From Gimesia sp. (GTDB lineage: Bacteria; Planctomycetota; Planctomycetia; Planctomycetales; Planctomycetaceae): a stretch of DNA of 64,000 bases. Under the pieces are notes generated by a model. The model had not been told where the DNA came from and searched no databases. It saw nothing but the letters and a program-made list of their open reading frames with translations. Below are positions 45,312-55,766 of the stretch, one piece after another. The first letter of the stretch is position 1, and each line of letters starts with the position of its first letter. The position numbers and the translations under genes are program-made. The stretch spans positions 310,001-374,000 of the forward strand of contig NZ_JAVJSQ010000019.1 of NCBI RefSeq assembly GCF_040219335.1, given 5' to 3'.

Positions 45312-48300
45312 GTGACACATATTCGGAAACGAATTCTATTGATCTGTGGTTTCATCTGCCTGCTTGCCAGTTCGGCGCTCGCAGACGGCGATACTGCTGT
45401 CTCCACCCGACTGCGGGTTGAATGGGGGGAGCAGACTCCTCGACTCTGGAATGCACGCTTCGAACTGACTGAGGGCGAAATTACTGCGGTTCGCTCGCTG
45501 GGAGTCGATGCCGACGAAATTTCTGTCATCACCCGGGATCAGGGGGCCGTACTGTATCAGCCTCGGACCAGTCGGGTATTCAACAGTATTGAATTTGATG
45601 TCCAGGGGACTCCTGCTGCTAAGCTGCAGGTCTTTCTCCAGGATCGCAATGACTCCTCGATCACTTTGAAACAGCAGTTTTCGCTGAACGAACTGATGCA
45701 GCAGAAAGAGATCCTGCCGATCTCCCAGACCGGTGCTCAGTTGATTGTGCAGCAGGCCCCTGGGAAAAAGCTGGCTCTGCAGGTCGACCGCCCCCATTTG
45801 GTGTATGAGCCGGCAGAATCAGTTCGGTTTCAGGTTGTTCCCGCCTTTTTGCACGGAAAAGAAATCTCCTCAGACGATGTTCTCAGCTGGCAAGTCACTC
45901 GGGCCCGCAGCACGGAAGCGGTGTTGGAAGGCCAAATCAAACTTTCCGAGGTGTCACAAGAGAACCTTACCAAAACAGGTATCTCTCTGGAGTTCAAGGC
46001 ACCCGCAGAAGGAGTTTATCTGCTGCAGGTCAACGCGGACTCGGGGCAGGAATCCCTGGCGCAGTTTGTTGTCCTGGACCAGGGCGTGACGACTTCACTG
46101 GCTGAAAGTGAATCATCCGTGCTGGTCGACAGTCTTTCGCTGGATGGAAAACAGGATCAGAACGATCTGGTCGCCCGGCGGGCGCGCAACCGGCTCCGCA
46201 ATTCGTTTCGCTCATTGTTTAAATCTGGCAAGGAATTACCTGCGGACACTTCGGCAGCAGCACCCTGGTCTGCTTACCACTTGAAAATCAGGCATCCGCA
46301 CCTGCCACATAAGCTGGTGATCACCTATCCTGAGTCAACAGATACCCATCTGGGGTTCAGTCTGCTGGAACCAGACGCCGCAGGGCAACTGGTTCCGGTT
46401 GGCATTGATGGGGGCGTCTACCACGCTGCAGCATCCCCTGCCTCGAACCTGCAGAAACGGGAGACAGAATCACGGGCCGAACTGCTGTTCTGGCCTAAAG
46501 TCACCAATCCCGTGTTGCTATTCCATAGTCTGGGACATCCTGGAGCCGCAGAAGTGGCTGAGGTCTCGGTTTATGAATTGGCGAGTAATAAAAATGAGGA
46601 GTCGACAGAGCTTTCGCAACCCACAGAGAAAAAACGACTCGTGGGACCCTATCTGCAAAAGCCGCTGCTCCCCGAAATATTTGGCGCTGCACAGGTCCTG
46701 GACATCAACAGTCATCGCAGTCTGGATGACTGGCAGACCTTTTATGAGGCGGGAGGCCGGTTGGCACAGTATCTGAAATACCAGAGCTTTAACAGTGTCC
46801 TCCTGGGTGTCGCAGCCGATGGCAGTGCGATCTATCCTTCCCGGCACTTACAGCCAACTCCACGTTATGACTCGGGAGTGTACCATTCTTCCGGGCAGGA
46901 TCTTCAGCGGAAAGACGTGCTGGAAATGCTGTTCCGGATTTTTGACCGGGAGCAGTTAACCCTGGTGCCTGAATTGCAGTTCTCGTCAGTCAATGCGGCT
47001 CTGGAAAAACTGATTGAGGAGCAGTCTGAGCAGGCAGTGGGTGTCGAACTCGTTAACCTGCACGGCCAGACCTGGAAAAAATCACAGGTGGCCGCTCGCG
47101 GGCAGGCCCCCTTCTACAATCCCCTGCATCCCCGGGTTCAGGAAGAAATTGTCAACATCTTTACTGAGCTGGTCCAGCGTTATCAGGCACATCCTTCGTT
47201 TCAGGGAGTGGCGGTACAGCTCAGTCTGAATGGTTATCTACAACTCCCGGGACTGGATTGGGGCTATGATGATGCGACTGTGGCCACTTTCTCTCGGGAG
47301 ACAGGTGTGCGAATTCCCCGGTTCGCTGAATCACAACGGTTTGAAAAACGATATCAGTACCTGACCACGACGGCTCTACCTCAATGGACCGACTGGCGCT
47401 GTCAGAAAATCCGGGCTCTGCATGAGCAGCTTGCAACAGTTTTGTCGAAAGCGAAACCCGACGCACAACTGGTGTTTTCTGCCCGCGAATTGATTCCGAC
47501 GCAAAGTCGGCAGGGTAATGTGATTTCTGCTTTGAAAACCGGTGCTCCGTTTCGACCGGTATTGATGGAGATGGGGCTCGATTTTTCCCGCTATGATCAG
47601 ATCACGAACGCCGTCGTAATCCGGCCTCAGCGTTTCATTTGGGGGCAACAGGCCGAGTACGATCTTCAGTTTCTGAACACTCACTCCAACATTGATGACA
47701 GTTTCAAGTCGCGCGTTAATGGCGTTGTCTATTATCACCAACCACTGGAAATCCGGATTCCTGAATTCGACCGGATGTCTCCCTGGCAGCCGGCCTTTAC
47801 CTGGCTGGCCACTCAGGCTTCGCCCTCAGCAGCAGCCAATCGGATTCGCTATGTGCATTCCATCGCGGCGCTGGATCCCTATATGACATTTGATGGCGGC
47901 TGGACGATTCCCTTTGGCCAGGAAGAGGCAACACGTTCCCTGCGATCACAACTAATTCAATTACCGGCCCGTCCATTCCAGACAATCGACTCCTCAGAGC
48001 AACCGGTGATTACCCGTTTTTCCAGAGGGAAAGACAAGTCTGTCTTCTATCTGGTCAACGACTTCCCTTACTGCTGCGAAGCGACCGTATCATTGATGAT
48101 GACATCAAAAGCGTCCGTGGCCCGGCTCGGAAACGGCGAATCGGTGCAGTTCACTCGTACGACAGAAGGTGTCTGCAGCTATAAGATCTCCCTGGAAGCC
48201 TACGATCTGCAGGCGTTTGAGATCGACGACGCCCAGGCGAGACTGATCTCCGTCAAAACCACCATTGATCAGGATGATCTGCAGGAACTACAGGCGCGTA

Positions 48301-49022
48301 TCGATCAAAAGAAAAAAATGCTGGTGCAACTGCATCGATCACTGGATGATGCATCGGCTGTCGTCTTCAAGGCGGATTTTGAAGCCAAAAACTCACGGGA
48401 TTATATCCTCGCAGGCTGGGAGTCTAAAACGGATCAGCGGGTTTCCTGGAATCTCGATACCTCAGAAGCGCATTCGGGCCGCACCTCACTCGTGCTGGAT
48501 ACCCGCCCGGGAAATAACTTCCTGCGTACGAATCCCATTCCTCTGGAGAATTGCCGCTATCTGAATATGGGTGTCTGGATGAAATCAAAGTCACCCAATA
48601 TGCAGGTGCGGATTTCTCTGGAAGCCGAGCAGAATGGAAAGCTCAAGGCGCAGTCAGCCATCATCGGTGTGGACCAGAACTGGCGGAAGTACGTCTTCCG
48701 TGTGAAAGACATTCCCTCCTCACAGATTCAGAATGCCCAGATCGTGATCGAGAAATTGGGGAATGAAAAATTATGGATCGATGATGTCGATCTGCAAATC
48801 CATCAAATTTCTCCCGAAGATGACCGTCAGCTGACCAAGCTGATCTCAACGCTGGCTCTGGCCTGGGACTCACAACGCTACCTGGACTGCTATCGCCTGC
48901 TGGAAAGTTACTGGGGCCAGTTCGGGGAAACCATCGCCCCACAGTCTCAGCCGACCCAGGAGGAAGCTGAGCCCGTCAAACACGTTGAGCGGCGGGGCCT
49001 CCGCAAGCTGATTCAGCGCTGA
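45312..49022 (+). CDS. Very large secreted protein with glycosidase-like barrel and C-terminal jelly-roll-like domain
   Basis: About 1236 residues from a GTG that opens a signal peptide (RKRILLICGFICLLASSALA). An ATG 39 codons earlier (45195) is also possible. The first third looks like beta-rich and linker domains. The middle (around 47000-47800) resembles GH10-like/GHL10 barrels: YLKYQSFNSVLLGV, LVPELQFSS, FYNPLHPRVQEEIVNIFTELV. The last 200 residues resemble a carbohydrate-binding jelly roll (FEAKNSRDYILAGWES, LWIDDVDL). It probably acts on a polysaccharide outside the cell. Catalytic residues are not identified. Confidence 0.62.
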   Translation: MTHIRKRILLICGFICLLASSALADGDTAVSTRLRVEWGEQTPRLWNARFELTEGEITAVRSLGVDADEISVITRDQGAVLYQPRTSRVFNSIEFDVQGTPAAKLQVFLQDRNDSSITLKQQFSLNELMQQKEILPISQTGAQLIVQQAPGKKLALQVDRPHLVYEPAESVRFQVVPAFLHGKEISSDDVLSWQVTRARSTEAVLEGQIKLSEVSQENLTKTGISLEFKAPAEGVYLLQVNADSGQESLAQFVVLDQGVTTSLAESESSVLVDSLSLDGKQDQNDLVARRARNRLRNSFRSLFKSGKELPADTSAAAPWSAYHLKIRHPHLPHKLVITYPESTDTHLGFSLLEPDAAGQLVPVGIDGGVYHAAASPASNLQKRETESRAELLFWPKVTNPVLLFHSLGHPGAAEVAEVSVYELASNKNEESTELSQPTEKKRLVGPYLQKPLLPEIFGAAQVLDINSHRSLDDWQTFYEAGGRLAQYLKYQSFNSVLLGVAADGSAIYPSRHLQPTPRYDSGVYHSSGQDLQRKDVLEMLFRIFDREQLTLVPELQFSSVNAALEKLIEEQSEQAVGVELVNLHGQTWKKSQVAARGQAPFYNPLHPRVQEEIVNIFTELVQRYQAHPSFQGVAVQLSLNGYLQLPGLDWGYDDATVATFSRETGVRIPRFAESQRFEKRYQYLTTTALPQWTDWRCQKIRALHEQLATVLSKAKPDAQLVFSARELIPTQSRQGNVISALKTGAPFRPVLMEMGLDFSRYDQITNAVVIRPQRFIWGQQAEYDLQFLNTHSNIDDSFKSRVNGVVYYHQPLEIRIPEFDRMSPWQPAFTWLATQASPSAAANRIRYVHSIAALDPYMTFDGGWTIPFGQEEATRSLRSQLIQLPARPFQTIDSSEQPVITRFSRGKDKSVFYLVNDFPYCCEATVSLMMTSKASVARLGNGESVQFTRTTEGVCSYKISLEAYDLQAFEIDDAQARLISVKTTIDQDDLQELQARIDQKKKMLVQLHRSLDDASAVVFKADFEAKNSRDYILAGWESKTDQRVSWNLDTSEAHSGRTSLVLDTRPGNNFLRTNPIPLENCRYLNMGVWMKSKSPNMQVRISLEAEQNGKLKAQSAIIGVDQNWRKYVFRVKDIPSSQIQNAQIVIEKLGNEKLWIDDVDLQIHQISPEDDRQLTKLISTLALAWDSQRYLDCYRLLESYWGQFGETIAPQSQPTQEEAEPVKHVERRGLRKLIQR

Positions 49023-49196
49023 AAGTCAGAGCGCAGTGCGCGAGTTAGTGCTGTCGGACTCGCTTTTTCATCAGTCGTATTAAGGGAATATGCGAATTCC
49101 CCTGATTTGAGACTGTGGAAGTGCTATAATGGATGATGAACACTTCATTCATTGACATTCTCATGCAACCACTCATCTTGCAAGGAAGGGTTTGTG

Positions 49197-50927
49197 ATGG
49201 CAGCTCGCAAAACTGGCACCAGAACAGATGGAACCAAGTCCCGGTTACCCGCAAAAAAAACAACCACAAAACGTTCGGCAAACAAGCAGAACGGAAAAGT
49301 ACATACGATTGGAAGTTATCTGATTCAGCGTCTGCAGAACTACGGGATTACCGATCTGTTCGGAATCCCGGGCGATTTTGTGCTGCAGTTCTACGGGATG
49401 CTGGAAGAGAGTCCGATTCGTGTGATCGGAACGACACGCGAAGATAACGCGGGCTACGCTGCCGACGGATATGCCCGCGTGCATGGCTTGGGAGCAGTCT
49501 GCGTCACCTACTGTGTGGGTGGCTTGTCGCTGTGTAACTCGATAGCTGGGGCCTACGCTGAAAAATCTCCCGTGATCGTCATCAGTGGCTCACCGGGTAT
49601 GACAGAACGTGCCAGCGATCCCCTGTTGCATCACCGTGTCAAAGATTTTCACACCCAGCGGGATGTCTTCGAGAAAATCACGGTCGCTTCTGCAGTTCTC
49701 AATGACCCGATGACCGCCTTTCATGAAATTGATCGCTGCCTGGAGGCCTGTGTGCGTTTCAAGAGGCCCGTTTACCTGGAAATCCCCCGAGATTGCGTCC
49801 ATACCAAGGCGATTGTCCCCCATGTTCCGGACGACAGCCAGCCGGAGAGCGATGTAAATGCACTCCGCGAGTCACTGGAAGAAGCTACCGAACTGCTTGA
49901 AGCCAGCAAGAAGCCCGTCATTGTGGCTGGTGTTGAACTGCATCGCTTCGGGTTGCGGGAAGAAGTGCTGAAATTCGCGGAGAAGCACCAGATCCCCATG
50001 TGTGCGACTATACTGGGGAAATCAGTCGTCAGCGAATTACACCCTTTATACCTGGGCGTCTATGAAGGGGCCATGGGGCGCAACGAAGTGCAGAAATACG
50101 TCGAAGAGAGTGATTGTGTAATTCTCCTCGGTACCTTCATGACAGATATTAATCTGGGTATCTACACCGCGCACCTCGATCCCGGCAAATGCATCTACGC
50201 CACCAGCGAGAAGTTGCGGATCAGCTACCACCATTTTCACGATGTCGTCTTCTCGGATTTTGTGAAAGCACTGCGTAAGCAGAAAATGAAGGTAGTGAAG
50301 CGCAAAATTCCGGATCAGGTCCGTCCACCGCAGATTGAGTTCAAAGTGAATCCAACTGCGCCTGTGACCACAAAACACCTGTTCCAAAGCATCAATCAGA
50401 TTCTGAGTGACGATACGGTCGTGGTGACGGATGTCGGGGACTGCCTGTTTGGGGCCGTCGATTTGACTATCAGCACCCATACCAAGTTCCTGAGTCCCGC
50501 TTACTATACTTCCATGGGGTTTGCGATCCCGGCTTCGATCGGAGCCCAGGTCGCTAATCAGGAACTCAGGCCGATTGTTCTGGTGGGAGATGGTGCGTTT
50601 CAGATGACCTGTCTGGAGCTCTCAACGGCCCTCAAGCTGGGGTACAATCCAATCGTGATTGTGCTGAATAATAAGGGATATACGACCGAACGTTTCCTGC
50701 AGGAGGGACCGTTCAATGATATTCCCGACTGGAAATATCATAACATTACGGATCTGATCGGCGGAGGCTGGGGCTTTGAAGTCAGCACGGAAGGCGATCT
50801 GGAGAAGGCGCTCAAAGCGGCGCTGGCCAATACGGACAGCTTGAGCGTGATTAATGTCCATCTGAAACCGATGGATGTCAGCCCTGCTTTGACGCGGCTG
50901 GCTGAGAAGATGTCCAAAACACTTTGA
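49197..50927 (+). CDS. Thiamine-diphosphate decarboxylase, pyruvate/indolepyruvate decarboxylase type
   Basis: A 576-residue enzyme with a basic N-terminal extension of about 33 residues before the usual start ([25 protein letters not shown]). Key residues are the cofactor Glu ([15 protein letters not shown]83), the His pair in LLHHRVKDF (145-146), the ThDP motif [14 protein letters not shown] and [10 protein letters not shown]. The His pair and Glu are characteristic of 2-oxo acid decarboxylases, as opposed to acetolactate synthase. It makes an aldehyde and CO2 from a 2-oxo acid. An AAGGAAGGG site supports the chosen ATG. Confidence 0.85.
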   Translation: MAARKTGTRTDGTKSRLPAKKTTTKRSANKQNGKVHTIGSYLIQRLQNYGITDLFGIPGDFVLQFYGMLEESPIRVIGTTREDNAGYAADGYARVHGLGAVCVTYCVGGLSLCNSIAGAYAEKSPVIVISGSPGMTERASDPLLHHRVKDFHTQRDVFEKITVASAVLNDPMTAFHEIDRCLEACVRFKRPVYLEIPRDCVHTKAIVPHVPDDSQPESDVNALRESLEEATELLEASKKPVIVAGVELHRFGLREEVLKFAEKHQIPMCATILGKSVVSELHPLYLGVYEGAMGRNEVQKYVEESDCVILLGTFMTDINLGIYTAHLDPGKCIYATSEKLRISYHHFHDVVFSDFVKALRKQKMKVVKRKIPDQVRPPQIEFKVNPTAPVTTKHLFQSINQILSDDTVVVTDVGDCLFGAVDLTISTHTKFLSPAYYTSMGFAIPASIGAQVANQELRPIVLVGDGAFQMTCLELSTALKLGYNPIVIVLNNKGYTTERFLQEGPFNDIPDWKYHNITDLIGGGWGFEVSTEGDLEKALKAALANTDSLSVINVHLKPMDVSPALTRLAEKMSKTL

Positions 50928-50946
50928 TTTGATGAGCTTAAAACGT

Positions 50947-50986
50947 AAAAAAGCCGGGCGAGAGTCCCGTTCTCATCGTCCGGCTT
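50947..50986 (-). terminator. Terminator of the small lipoprotein gene
   Basis: A long stem (AAGCCGG with CCGGCTT, extended by CGA/TCG and GAG/CTC pairs) is followed on the minus strand by six T. It lies 89 bases beyond the stop of the 77-residue protein and 20 bases after the convergent decarboxylase stop. Confidence 0.75.
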
Positions 50987-51074
50987 GAGTCCTTTCGCAT
51001 GCAGATTCCGGCACAAGGCGCGAAATCTGTGTAAGTTACTACGAAAGGGTCCCCCCTGTTGTAACTGGCAGCGA

Positions 51075-51308
51075 TTATTGCTGCTGCTGAGCTTCGTGCT
51101 CAAGCTTGTATTGTTCCAGTACTTCCCGCTGGTTGTACAACTGCTCTTCGGGGCCGGCCGGGAAGAACTGCACGTCATCATTCAGGTAGTAGGCTGAAGG
51201 CAATGTCTGGCCTCCCAGGCTGGTCTGGCATCCAGAGTTCGCTAATCCCATCAGTGCTAAACCCAGTACTCCAACAGTTGACCAATTTTTAAGCTGGCGA
51301 ATCACCAT
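51075..51308 (-). CDS. Small putative lipoprotein with VQ-FP/VLEQY motif (first of two)
   Basis: A 77-residue protein with a hydrophobic N-terminus ending in a possible lipobox Cys (LMGLANSGC). The C-terminal half, DDVQFFPAGPEEQLYNQREV followed by LEQY, is closely matched by the next gene. It ends in four Gln. The shared motif points to a lineage-specific family of small planctomycete surface or periplasmic proteins (inference). Function unknown. Followed by its own terminator. Confidence 0.65.
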   Translation of the reverse strand: MVIRQLKNWSTVGVLGLALMGLANSGCQTSLGGQTLPSAYYLNDDVQFFPAGPEEQLYNQREVLEQYKLEHEAQQQQ

Positions 51309-51586
51309 GATTGTCCTCGGAAAGTAAAGTTGTCGAATGGCACCTGTCGGGGAGAAACGGAAACAGGTTAAAACAAGTGCCGGTAATACCTTGGGATCAG
51401 TCTGTCCATAAACGCAATCCATCATTTCAACGGGAAATGACTGGCAAGGTCACGCATTACTATCATGTGTGTACTTCTATTATCGACAATCACGACTGGA
51501 ATCTTCGGTATAATCTGCGTAATCGGACAATATTTTGTATCAAGCACAACTGGCGGACATAGATATGGCGTTGCCGGAGTGTATGT

Positions 51587-51856
51587 TCAGTTGGTCGACA
51601 TGGCGTTGTCTGAACTCTGCACCGACTTCCGCTCCCGCTGATACTGTTCCAGAACTTTCCGCTGATCATTCAGCTGGTCTTCAGCACTGATTGGAAACAT
51701 CTGCACAACGTCCATGCTGTAAAACTCATAATGGTGTGGGACAGCCCTTTCGTGAGGCTGACGCACCATCTGGTTCTGGATGCTGGTAAACGTGATGACT
51801 GTGAAGAAAAGCAAACCTGTACTGAAGAGAACGAGTTTCTGGCGAGCCTGCATCAT
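51587..51856 (-). CDS. Small membrane-anchored protein with VQ-FP/VLEQY motif (second of two)
   Basis: An 89-residue protein with an N-terminal hydrophobic helix (about residues 8-23), no lipobox Cys, and the C-terminal motif VVQMFPISAEDQLNDQRKVL followed by EQY, which parallels the neighbouring 77-residue protein. The chosen ATG pair follows GAGG by a few bases. The reading frame is open further upstream into the GspE-like gene, but no family support exists there. Function unknown. Confidence 0.6.
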   Translation of the reverse strand: MMQARQKLVLFSTGLLFFTVITFTSIQNQMVRQPHERAVPHHYEFYSMDVVQMFPISAEDQLNDQRKVLEQYQRERKSVQSSDNAMSTN

Positions 51857-52127
51857 AACCTCGAACTGCGAATGAGAGAGAACAGCCACCCTGCTGCTGT
51901 GAGAGGTGACCTGGATTGGATAGGACCGAAGTATTACTCCCGAAAAGATCAATGCTTTAAATCGAGAGTGAAGTGGAGCATCGATAAAATACATCGGCTC
52001 CATCAGCAGAGTATCGGTCGCCTCAATCGAAATCTTTAGCGCAGTCCCCCTGTTGTGCCAGTTGACGAGCAGGCGCACCGAGACCGCAGAACTCTCATTT
52101 ATCAGTTGGATCACATCCGCAAGACTA

Positions 52128-53432
52128 TCAGCCCTGCTTGAATGCCCGTTGCAGTTCTTCCAGCGAAGTCTTGCCTTCCGCGACCAGACGGATACCGTCT
52201 TTCTGCATTGAAGGCATATCCTGCTTTTTTGCCAAGGCTTTGATTTTGGCGGGATCGCCGCCACCGATGATCAGTTGCTTCATCTCATCGGTCATTTCGA
52301 TAAACTCCAGAAGCAAGGTCTGTCCATAGTAACCGAGCCCGTCGCATTTTTCACAGGGTTCGATTTCGTTGCCATCTTCATCCACGGTTTCACGCGGCGG
52401 ACGATACAGCATCTTGGTCGTTTTGGGTAAACCCATCTTGGCAATCAGTTTAGGGTTGGGCCGGAATGCTTCTTTACACTTGTCACAAAGTGTACGAATC
52501 AGGCGATAGCCTACAACACACTTCAGAGTATCCACGCCCTTCTCGACGCTGCCTGCCAGCTTGCAGAACTTCATCATCCCGGTAACAGCGTCTTTGGCCG
52601 AAATCTCAGCGATCATGGTGATCTCGTCTTTGACCCCCATGATGCTGCGGACATAGTCTTCATCCGTGATGGGCTTCAGATAAATGATATCTGCTTCCAT
52701 ACGGATGATTCGCCGCAACTCGTCGTCAAACGTATCTCCCTCTTTTTCATCCAGGGTTGCGATGTGGCTGAACTCGCGATGCTCCGGTTCTGCCAGAGCG
52801 AAGATCGTATACTGGTAGGCGTCAACAGATCGCACCACACCAAAGGTGGTGGTGGTCAGTCCCGAGTTCGGGGGGCCACTGACCAGAATCAATCCGTTGC
52901 GACCGGTGCTCAGCGAACGAATGCGTTCTTTCAGCTCCTCGGTAATCCCGATATCGTCTGCGCGATCCAGGGGATGTTTCACGTCGATGGCTTTGATTGT
53001 CAACCGTTCGCCCGCAGGTGTTGGAGCAGTGGCGACCCGCAACTGGTAATTCACCTCTTCCAGTTCCGCATTCACGCCCCCCTGCTGGGGACGTTTCCGT
53101 TCCTGGATGTTCAAGCCGGAGAGCAGTTTAATGATCTGCACCACGGCCATTCCCTGTTGTTTGGAAAGCTTGGGGCCCGGGTTAGGTACGCCATCCACAT
53201 AAAAGGCCACCTGATACCGTTCGCCCTTTGGTTCAAATCGAATCATCTGTGCCCGCAGAGCCAGCCCGTCGGTGATGATATTCTTAGCGGGCATCAATCC
53301 CGCTTTGACCAGACGTGCATTATCTTTCAGATTCGCGGGCTGTCCATTTAACGCCCCCTGGAACGAGACTGGTTCGATCTCTTCTTCGAGTTCTTCCTCT
53401 TCATCCCGGGACTTTCCAAAACCAAAGATCAC
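52128..53432 (-). CDS. GspE/PulE-like protein with degenerate ATPase motifs
   Basis: A 434-residue protein aligning with type II secretion/type IV pilus ATPases (GspE/PilB): N-terminal two-domain region, core domain, and the C-terminal zinc-type cysteines (C316, C319, C360, C363; CDKC, CEKCDGLGYYGQTLLLEF). The Walker A position reads GPPNSGLTTTT, with Leu in place of the essential Lys. The Walker B region reads RMEADIIYLKP instead of the usual DPDIIMVGEIRD. It probably does not hydrolyse ATP and may be a regulatory or structural paralogue. No gspF or gspD neighbour is seen. Located downstream of dapA. Confidence 0.8.
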   Translation of the reverse strand: MIFGFGKSRDEEEELEEEIEPVSFQGALNGQPANLKDNARLVKAGLMPAKNIITDGLALRAQMIRFEPKGERYQVAFYVDGVPNPGPKLSKQQGMAVVQIIKLLSGLNIQERKRPQQGGVNAELEEVNYQLRVATAPTPAGERLTIKAIDVKHPLDRADDIGITEELKERIRSLSTGRNGLILVSGPPNSGLTTTTFGVVRSVDAYQYTIFALAEPEHREFSHIATLDEKEGDTFDDELRRIIRMEADIIYLKPITDEDYVRSIMGVKDEITMIAEISAKDAVTGMMKFCKLAGSVEKGVDTLKCVVGYRLIRTLCDKCKEAFRPNPKLIAKMGLPKTTKMLYRPPRETVDEDGNEIEPCEKCDGLGYYGQTLLLEFIEMTDEMKQLIIGGGDPAKIKALAKKQDMPSMQKDGIRLVAEGKTSLEELQRAFKQG

Positions 53433-53536
53433 AGGCGTTACCTCTTATATCAATCGGAGTAAATATCTGACGGGCGATCGTAAATCAGACGATTTCGACC
53501 AGTCTCTCAGCACTGGTACCCATTTTAACAGAAACC

Positions 53537-54424
53537 TTACAGCAGGCCATAATCCTGCAGAGTTTTCTCGAGCACCTTCATTGAATCGGCATCCAGTTGT
53601 GTCATGGGGAGACGGACTTCACCGTTATCGCGCCCCAGTAACTGCATGGCTGCTTTGATCGGGATCGGGTTCGTCGCCAGTCCCAGCAGGTTACGGCAGA
53701 GCGTGAACAGCCGGTAGTGCCATTCGCGGGCCTTGGCGAGATCGCCGGCATTGAATGCCGCCAGCATCGCTTTGACATCGGCAGGAACAATATTACCAAC
53801 GACCGACACAACCCCCTTGCCTCCCAGCGCCATCAGTGGCAGAGTCAAGCTGTCATCGCCTGAGAGAACTGCCAGATCACAGCAGGAAAGAATATGCGAA
53901 GCCTGATCCATCGAACCGGTAGACTCTTTCACGGCAACAATATTCGGGATTTCGGCGAGGCGAATAATTGTTTCCGGCTCAATATTCTTCGCAGTCCGAC
54001 CAGGGATGTTATACACGACAATCGGCAGTTGAACAGACTCAGCAATCGCTTTGTAGTGCTGATAAAAGCCTTCCTGGGTCGGCTTGTTGTAGTATGGGGC
54101 CACGTGCAGAGCACCGTCGGCGCCTGCCTGTTCAGCGTACTTGGTCAGCTCGACTGCCTCACGTGTACTGTTGGAACCGGTGCCTGCCATGACTTTGATC
54201 CGGCCGGCAGCCTGTTTACAGACGATGGAAATGACCTGTTTGTGTTCATCGTGTGAGAGTGTGGGAGATTCTCCGGTTGTTCCCACCGGACACAAGGTGT
54301 CGGTTCCCTGCTCGACATGGTAATCGATCAGCGCCTGTAAGCCGCTTTCGTCGATTTCGCCATTCTTGAACGGGGTGATCATTGCCACCGAAAGACCTGC
54401 AAACAGGTCACTTTGATTCGCCAT
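53537..54424 (-). CDS. dapA: 4-Hydroxy-tetrahydrodipicolinate synthase DapA
   Basis: A 295-residue TIM-barrel enzyme, standard DapA length. It carries [14 protein letters not shown] near residue 48, [13 protein letters not shown] near 82, YNIPGRT near 137 (catalytic Tyr) and VAVKESTGS near 165 (Schiff-base Lys). It condenses pyruvate and aspartate semialdehyde in lysine and diaminopimelate synthesis. It lies 78 bases downstream of the dehydrogenase gene on the same strand. Confidence 0.93.
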   Translation of the reverse strand: MANQSDLFAGLSVAMITPFKNGEIDESGLQALIDYHVEQGTDTLCPVGTTGESPTLSHDEHKQVISIVCKQAAGRIKVMAGTGSNSTREAVELTKYAEQAGADGALHVAPYYNKPTQEGFYQHYKAIAESVQLPIVVYNIPGRTAKNIEPETIIRLAEIPNIVAVKESTGSMDQASHILSCCDLAVLSGDDSLTLPLMALGGKGVVSVVGNIVPADVKAMLAAFNAGDLAKAREWHYRLFTLCRNLLGLATNPIPIKAAMQLLGRDNGEVRLPMTQLDADSMKVLEKTLQDYGLL

Positions 54425-54502
54425 GCTTATCTTACCTTATTTGAATTTTACTGTCCGGTATGATTCTGTCCGACCAGTTCGATTTCATTTAATTGCTTGA
54501 GA

Positions 54503-55423
54503 CTAGGAGCGGTTTTCCCAGTCTACATTCGACAGGGATGCCAGTGCCAGCTGCAGGGCGTGTGTGCCGTCGCGGCCATGTCCCTGTGCCTGGACAGCCA
54601 TGTAAAGCTGATGTCCCAGGGCCAGCCCGGGGAGGCTCAGGTTCATCTTTTTAGCTTCTGCCAGTGCGATCCCCATATCTTTGATAAAGTGCTCTACGAA
54701 AAAGCCCGGATCAAAATTATTGTCCATGATCCGCGGTCCCAGGTTGGAGAGCGACCAGCTGCCGGCAGCACCACTGCCCACCGACTGCAGAACCGTAGGC
54801 AGGTCCAGACCCGCTTTGTAACCATAGAGCAGCGCTTCGCAGACGCCGATCATGTTGGTGGCGATGAGAATCTGGTTCACCATTTTCGTATGCTGGCCTG
54901 ATCCTGCTTCTCCCTGGTAGACAATCGTTTTGCCCATGGCATCCCAGCAGGGTTTCAATGCGTCGACCACGGCTTCGTCACCACCGATCATGATGGACAG
55001 CGTGCCGTTTTTCGCTCCCACATCCCCACCGGAGACGGGGGCATCCACGCTGTACACACCTTTGGCCTGAGCAGCTTCTGCGATTTCGACCGCCAGGGAA
55101 GGATCGCTGGTGGTCATATCGACCAGGATCTTGCCTTCGGAAGCACCAGCGAGTGCTCCTTCTTCACCGAGAATGACTTCCTGGACGTCAGCCGGGAAAC
55201 CGACGATGGAGAAGATGACATCGGCTGCTTCTGCGACCGCTTTGGGAGAGTCAGCCCAGGAGGCCCCTTTCTGAATCAGCGGTTCTGCTTTGGATTTACT
55301 GCGATTATAAACCGTGGCTGAGAACCCCGCATCCATCAGGTGTCCCACCATGCTGGCTCCCATGACTCCGGTTCCAATCCAGCCAATTTTTGTTGTTCCC
55401 GGTTGAATGGTCGGTATCGCCAT
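54503..55423 (-). CDS. 3-Hydroxyisobutyrate dehydrogenase family NAD(P)-dependent oxidoreductase
   Basis: A 306-residue beta-hydroxyacid dehydrogenase. It shows the NAD-binding [20 protein letters not shown], the substrate motif [14 protein letters not shown] and the catalytic Lys in [12 protein letters not shown]. Family members oxidise 3-hydroxyisobutyrate, tartronate semialdehyde, glyoxylate-related acids or succinic semialdehyde; the substrate here is unresolved. The ATG following AAAGGG was preferred over an upstream extension. Confidence 0.88.
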   Translation of the reverse strand: MAIPTIQPGTTKIGWIGTGVMGASMVGHLMDAGFSATVYNRSKSKAEPLIQKGASWADSPKAVAEAADVIFSIVGFPADVQEVILGEEGALAGASEGKILVDMTTSDPSLAVEIAEAAQAKGVYSVDAPVSGGDVGAKNGTLSIMIGGDEAVVDALKPCWDAMGKTIVYQGEAGSGQHTKMVNQILIATNMIGVCEALLYGYKAGLDLPTVLQSVGSGAAGSWSLSNLGPRIMDNNFDPGFFVEHFIKDMGIALAEAKKMNLSLPGLALGHQLYMAVQAQGHGRDGTHALQLALASLSNVDWENRS

Positions 55424-55766
55424 AAAATCAATCCCTTTGTCTTTTAAATCAAATTCGTCAGTATGCTTACAATCATTCACTCGATTTCCAACTGGAGATC
55501 GTAAAAAAATGATTGCCATATCTCAAGTTAGCACGATATTTCCCACTGGCAGTATATCGAGCTGAGACTCAGATGTCATATGACTGGTTCATTTTTTTGC
55601 GAACAATTGGCGCCGGCCTTCGAGTTTCTGAGCTGTTTTACAGGGGGAATGTAAAAGAAACTTGCATCACAGTCTGGAGCGAGGGAGAATTTGACAGATG
55701 AATCGCTCCCTGCCCTCCCCACGCAGTTCAGGTCGACTAATTTTCAGATAGAGAGACAGGTTTGTG
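55424..55766. other. Divergent intergenic region, dehydrogenase and PLA2-like genes
   Basis: A 343-base gap with promoters expected in both directions. A weak GAGA-type ribosome-binding site precedes the PLA2-like gene. No ORF or hairpin of note. Confidence 0.3.

Noticed and set aside
51857-52264. Extension of the 89-residue small protein to 225 residues
   Set aside because: It runs into the same-strand GspE-like coding sequence in another frame, while a ribosome-binding site and membrane helix support the shorter start.
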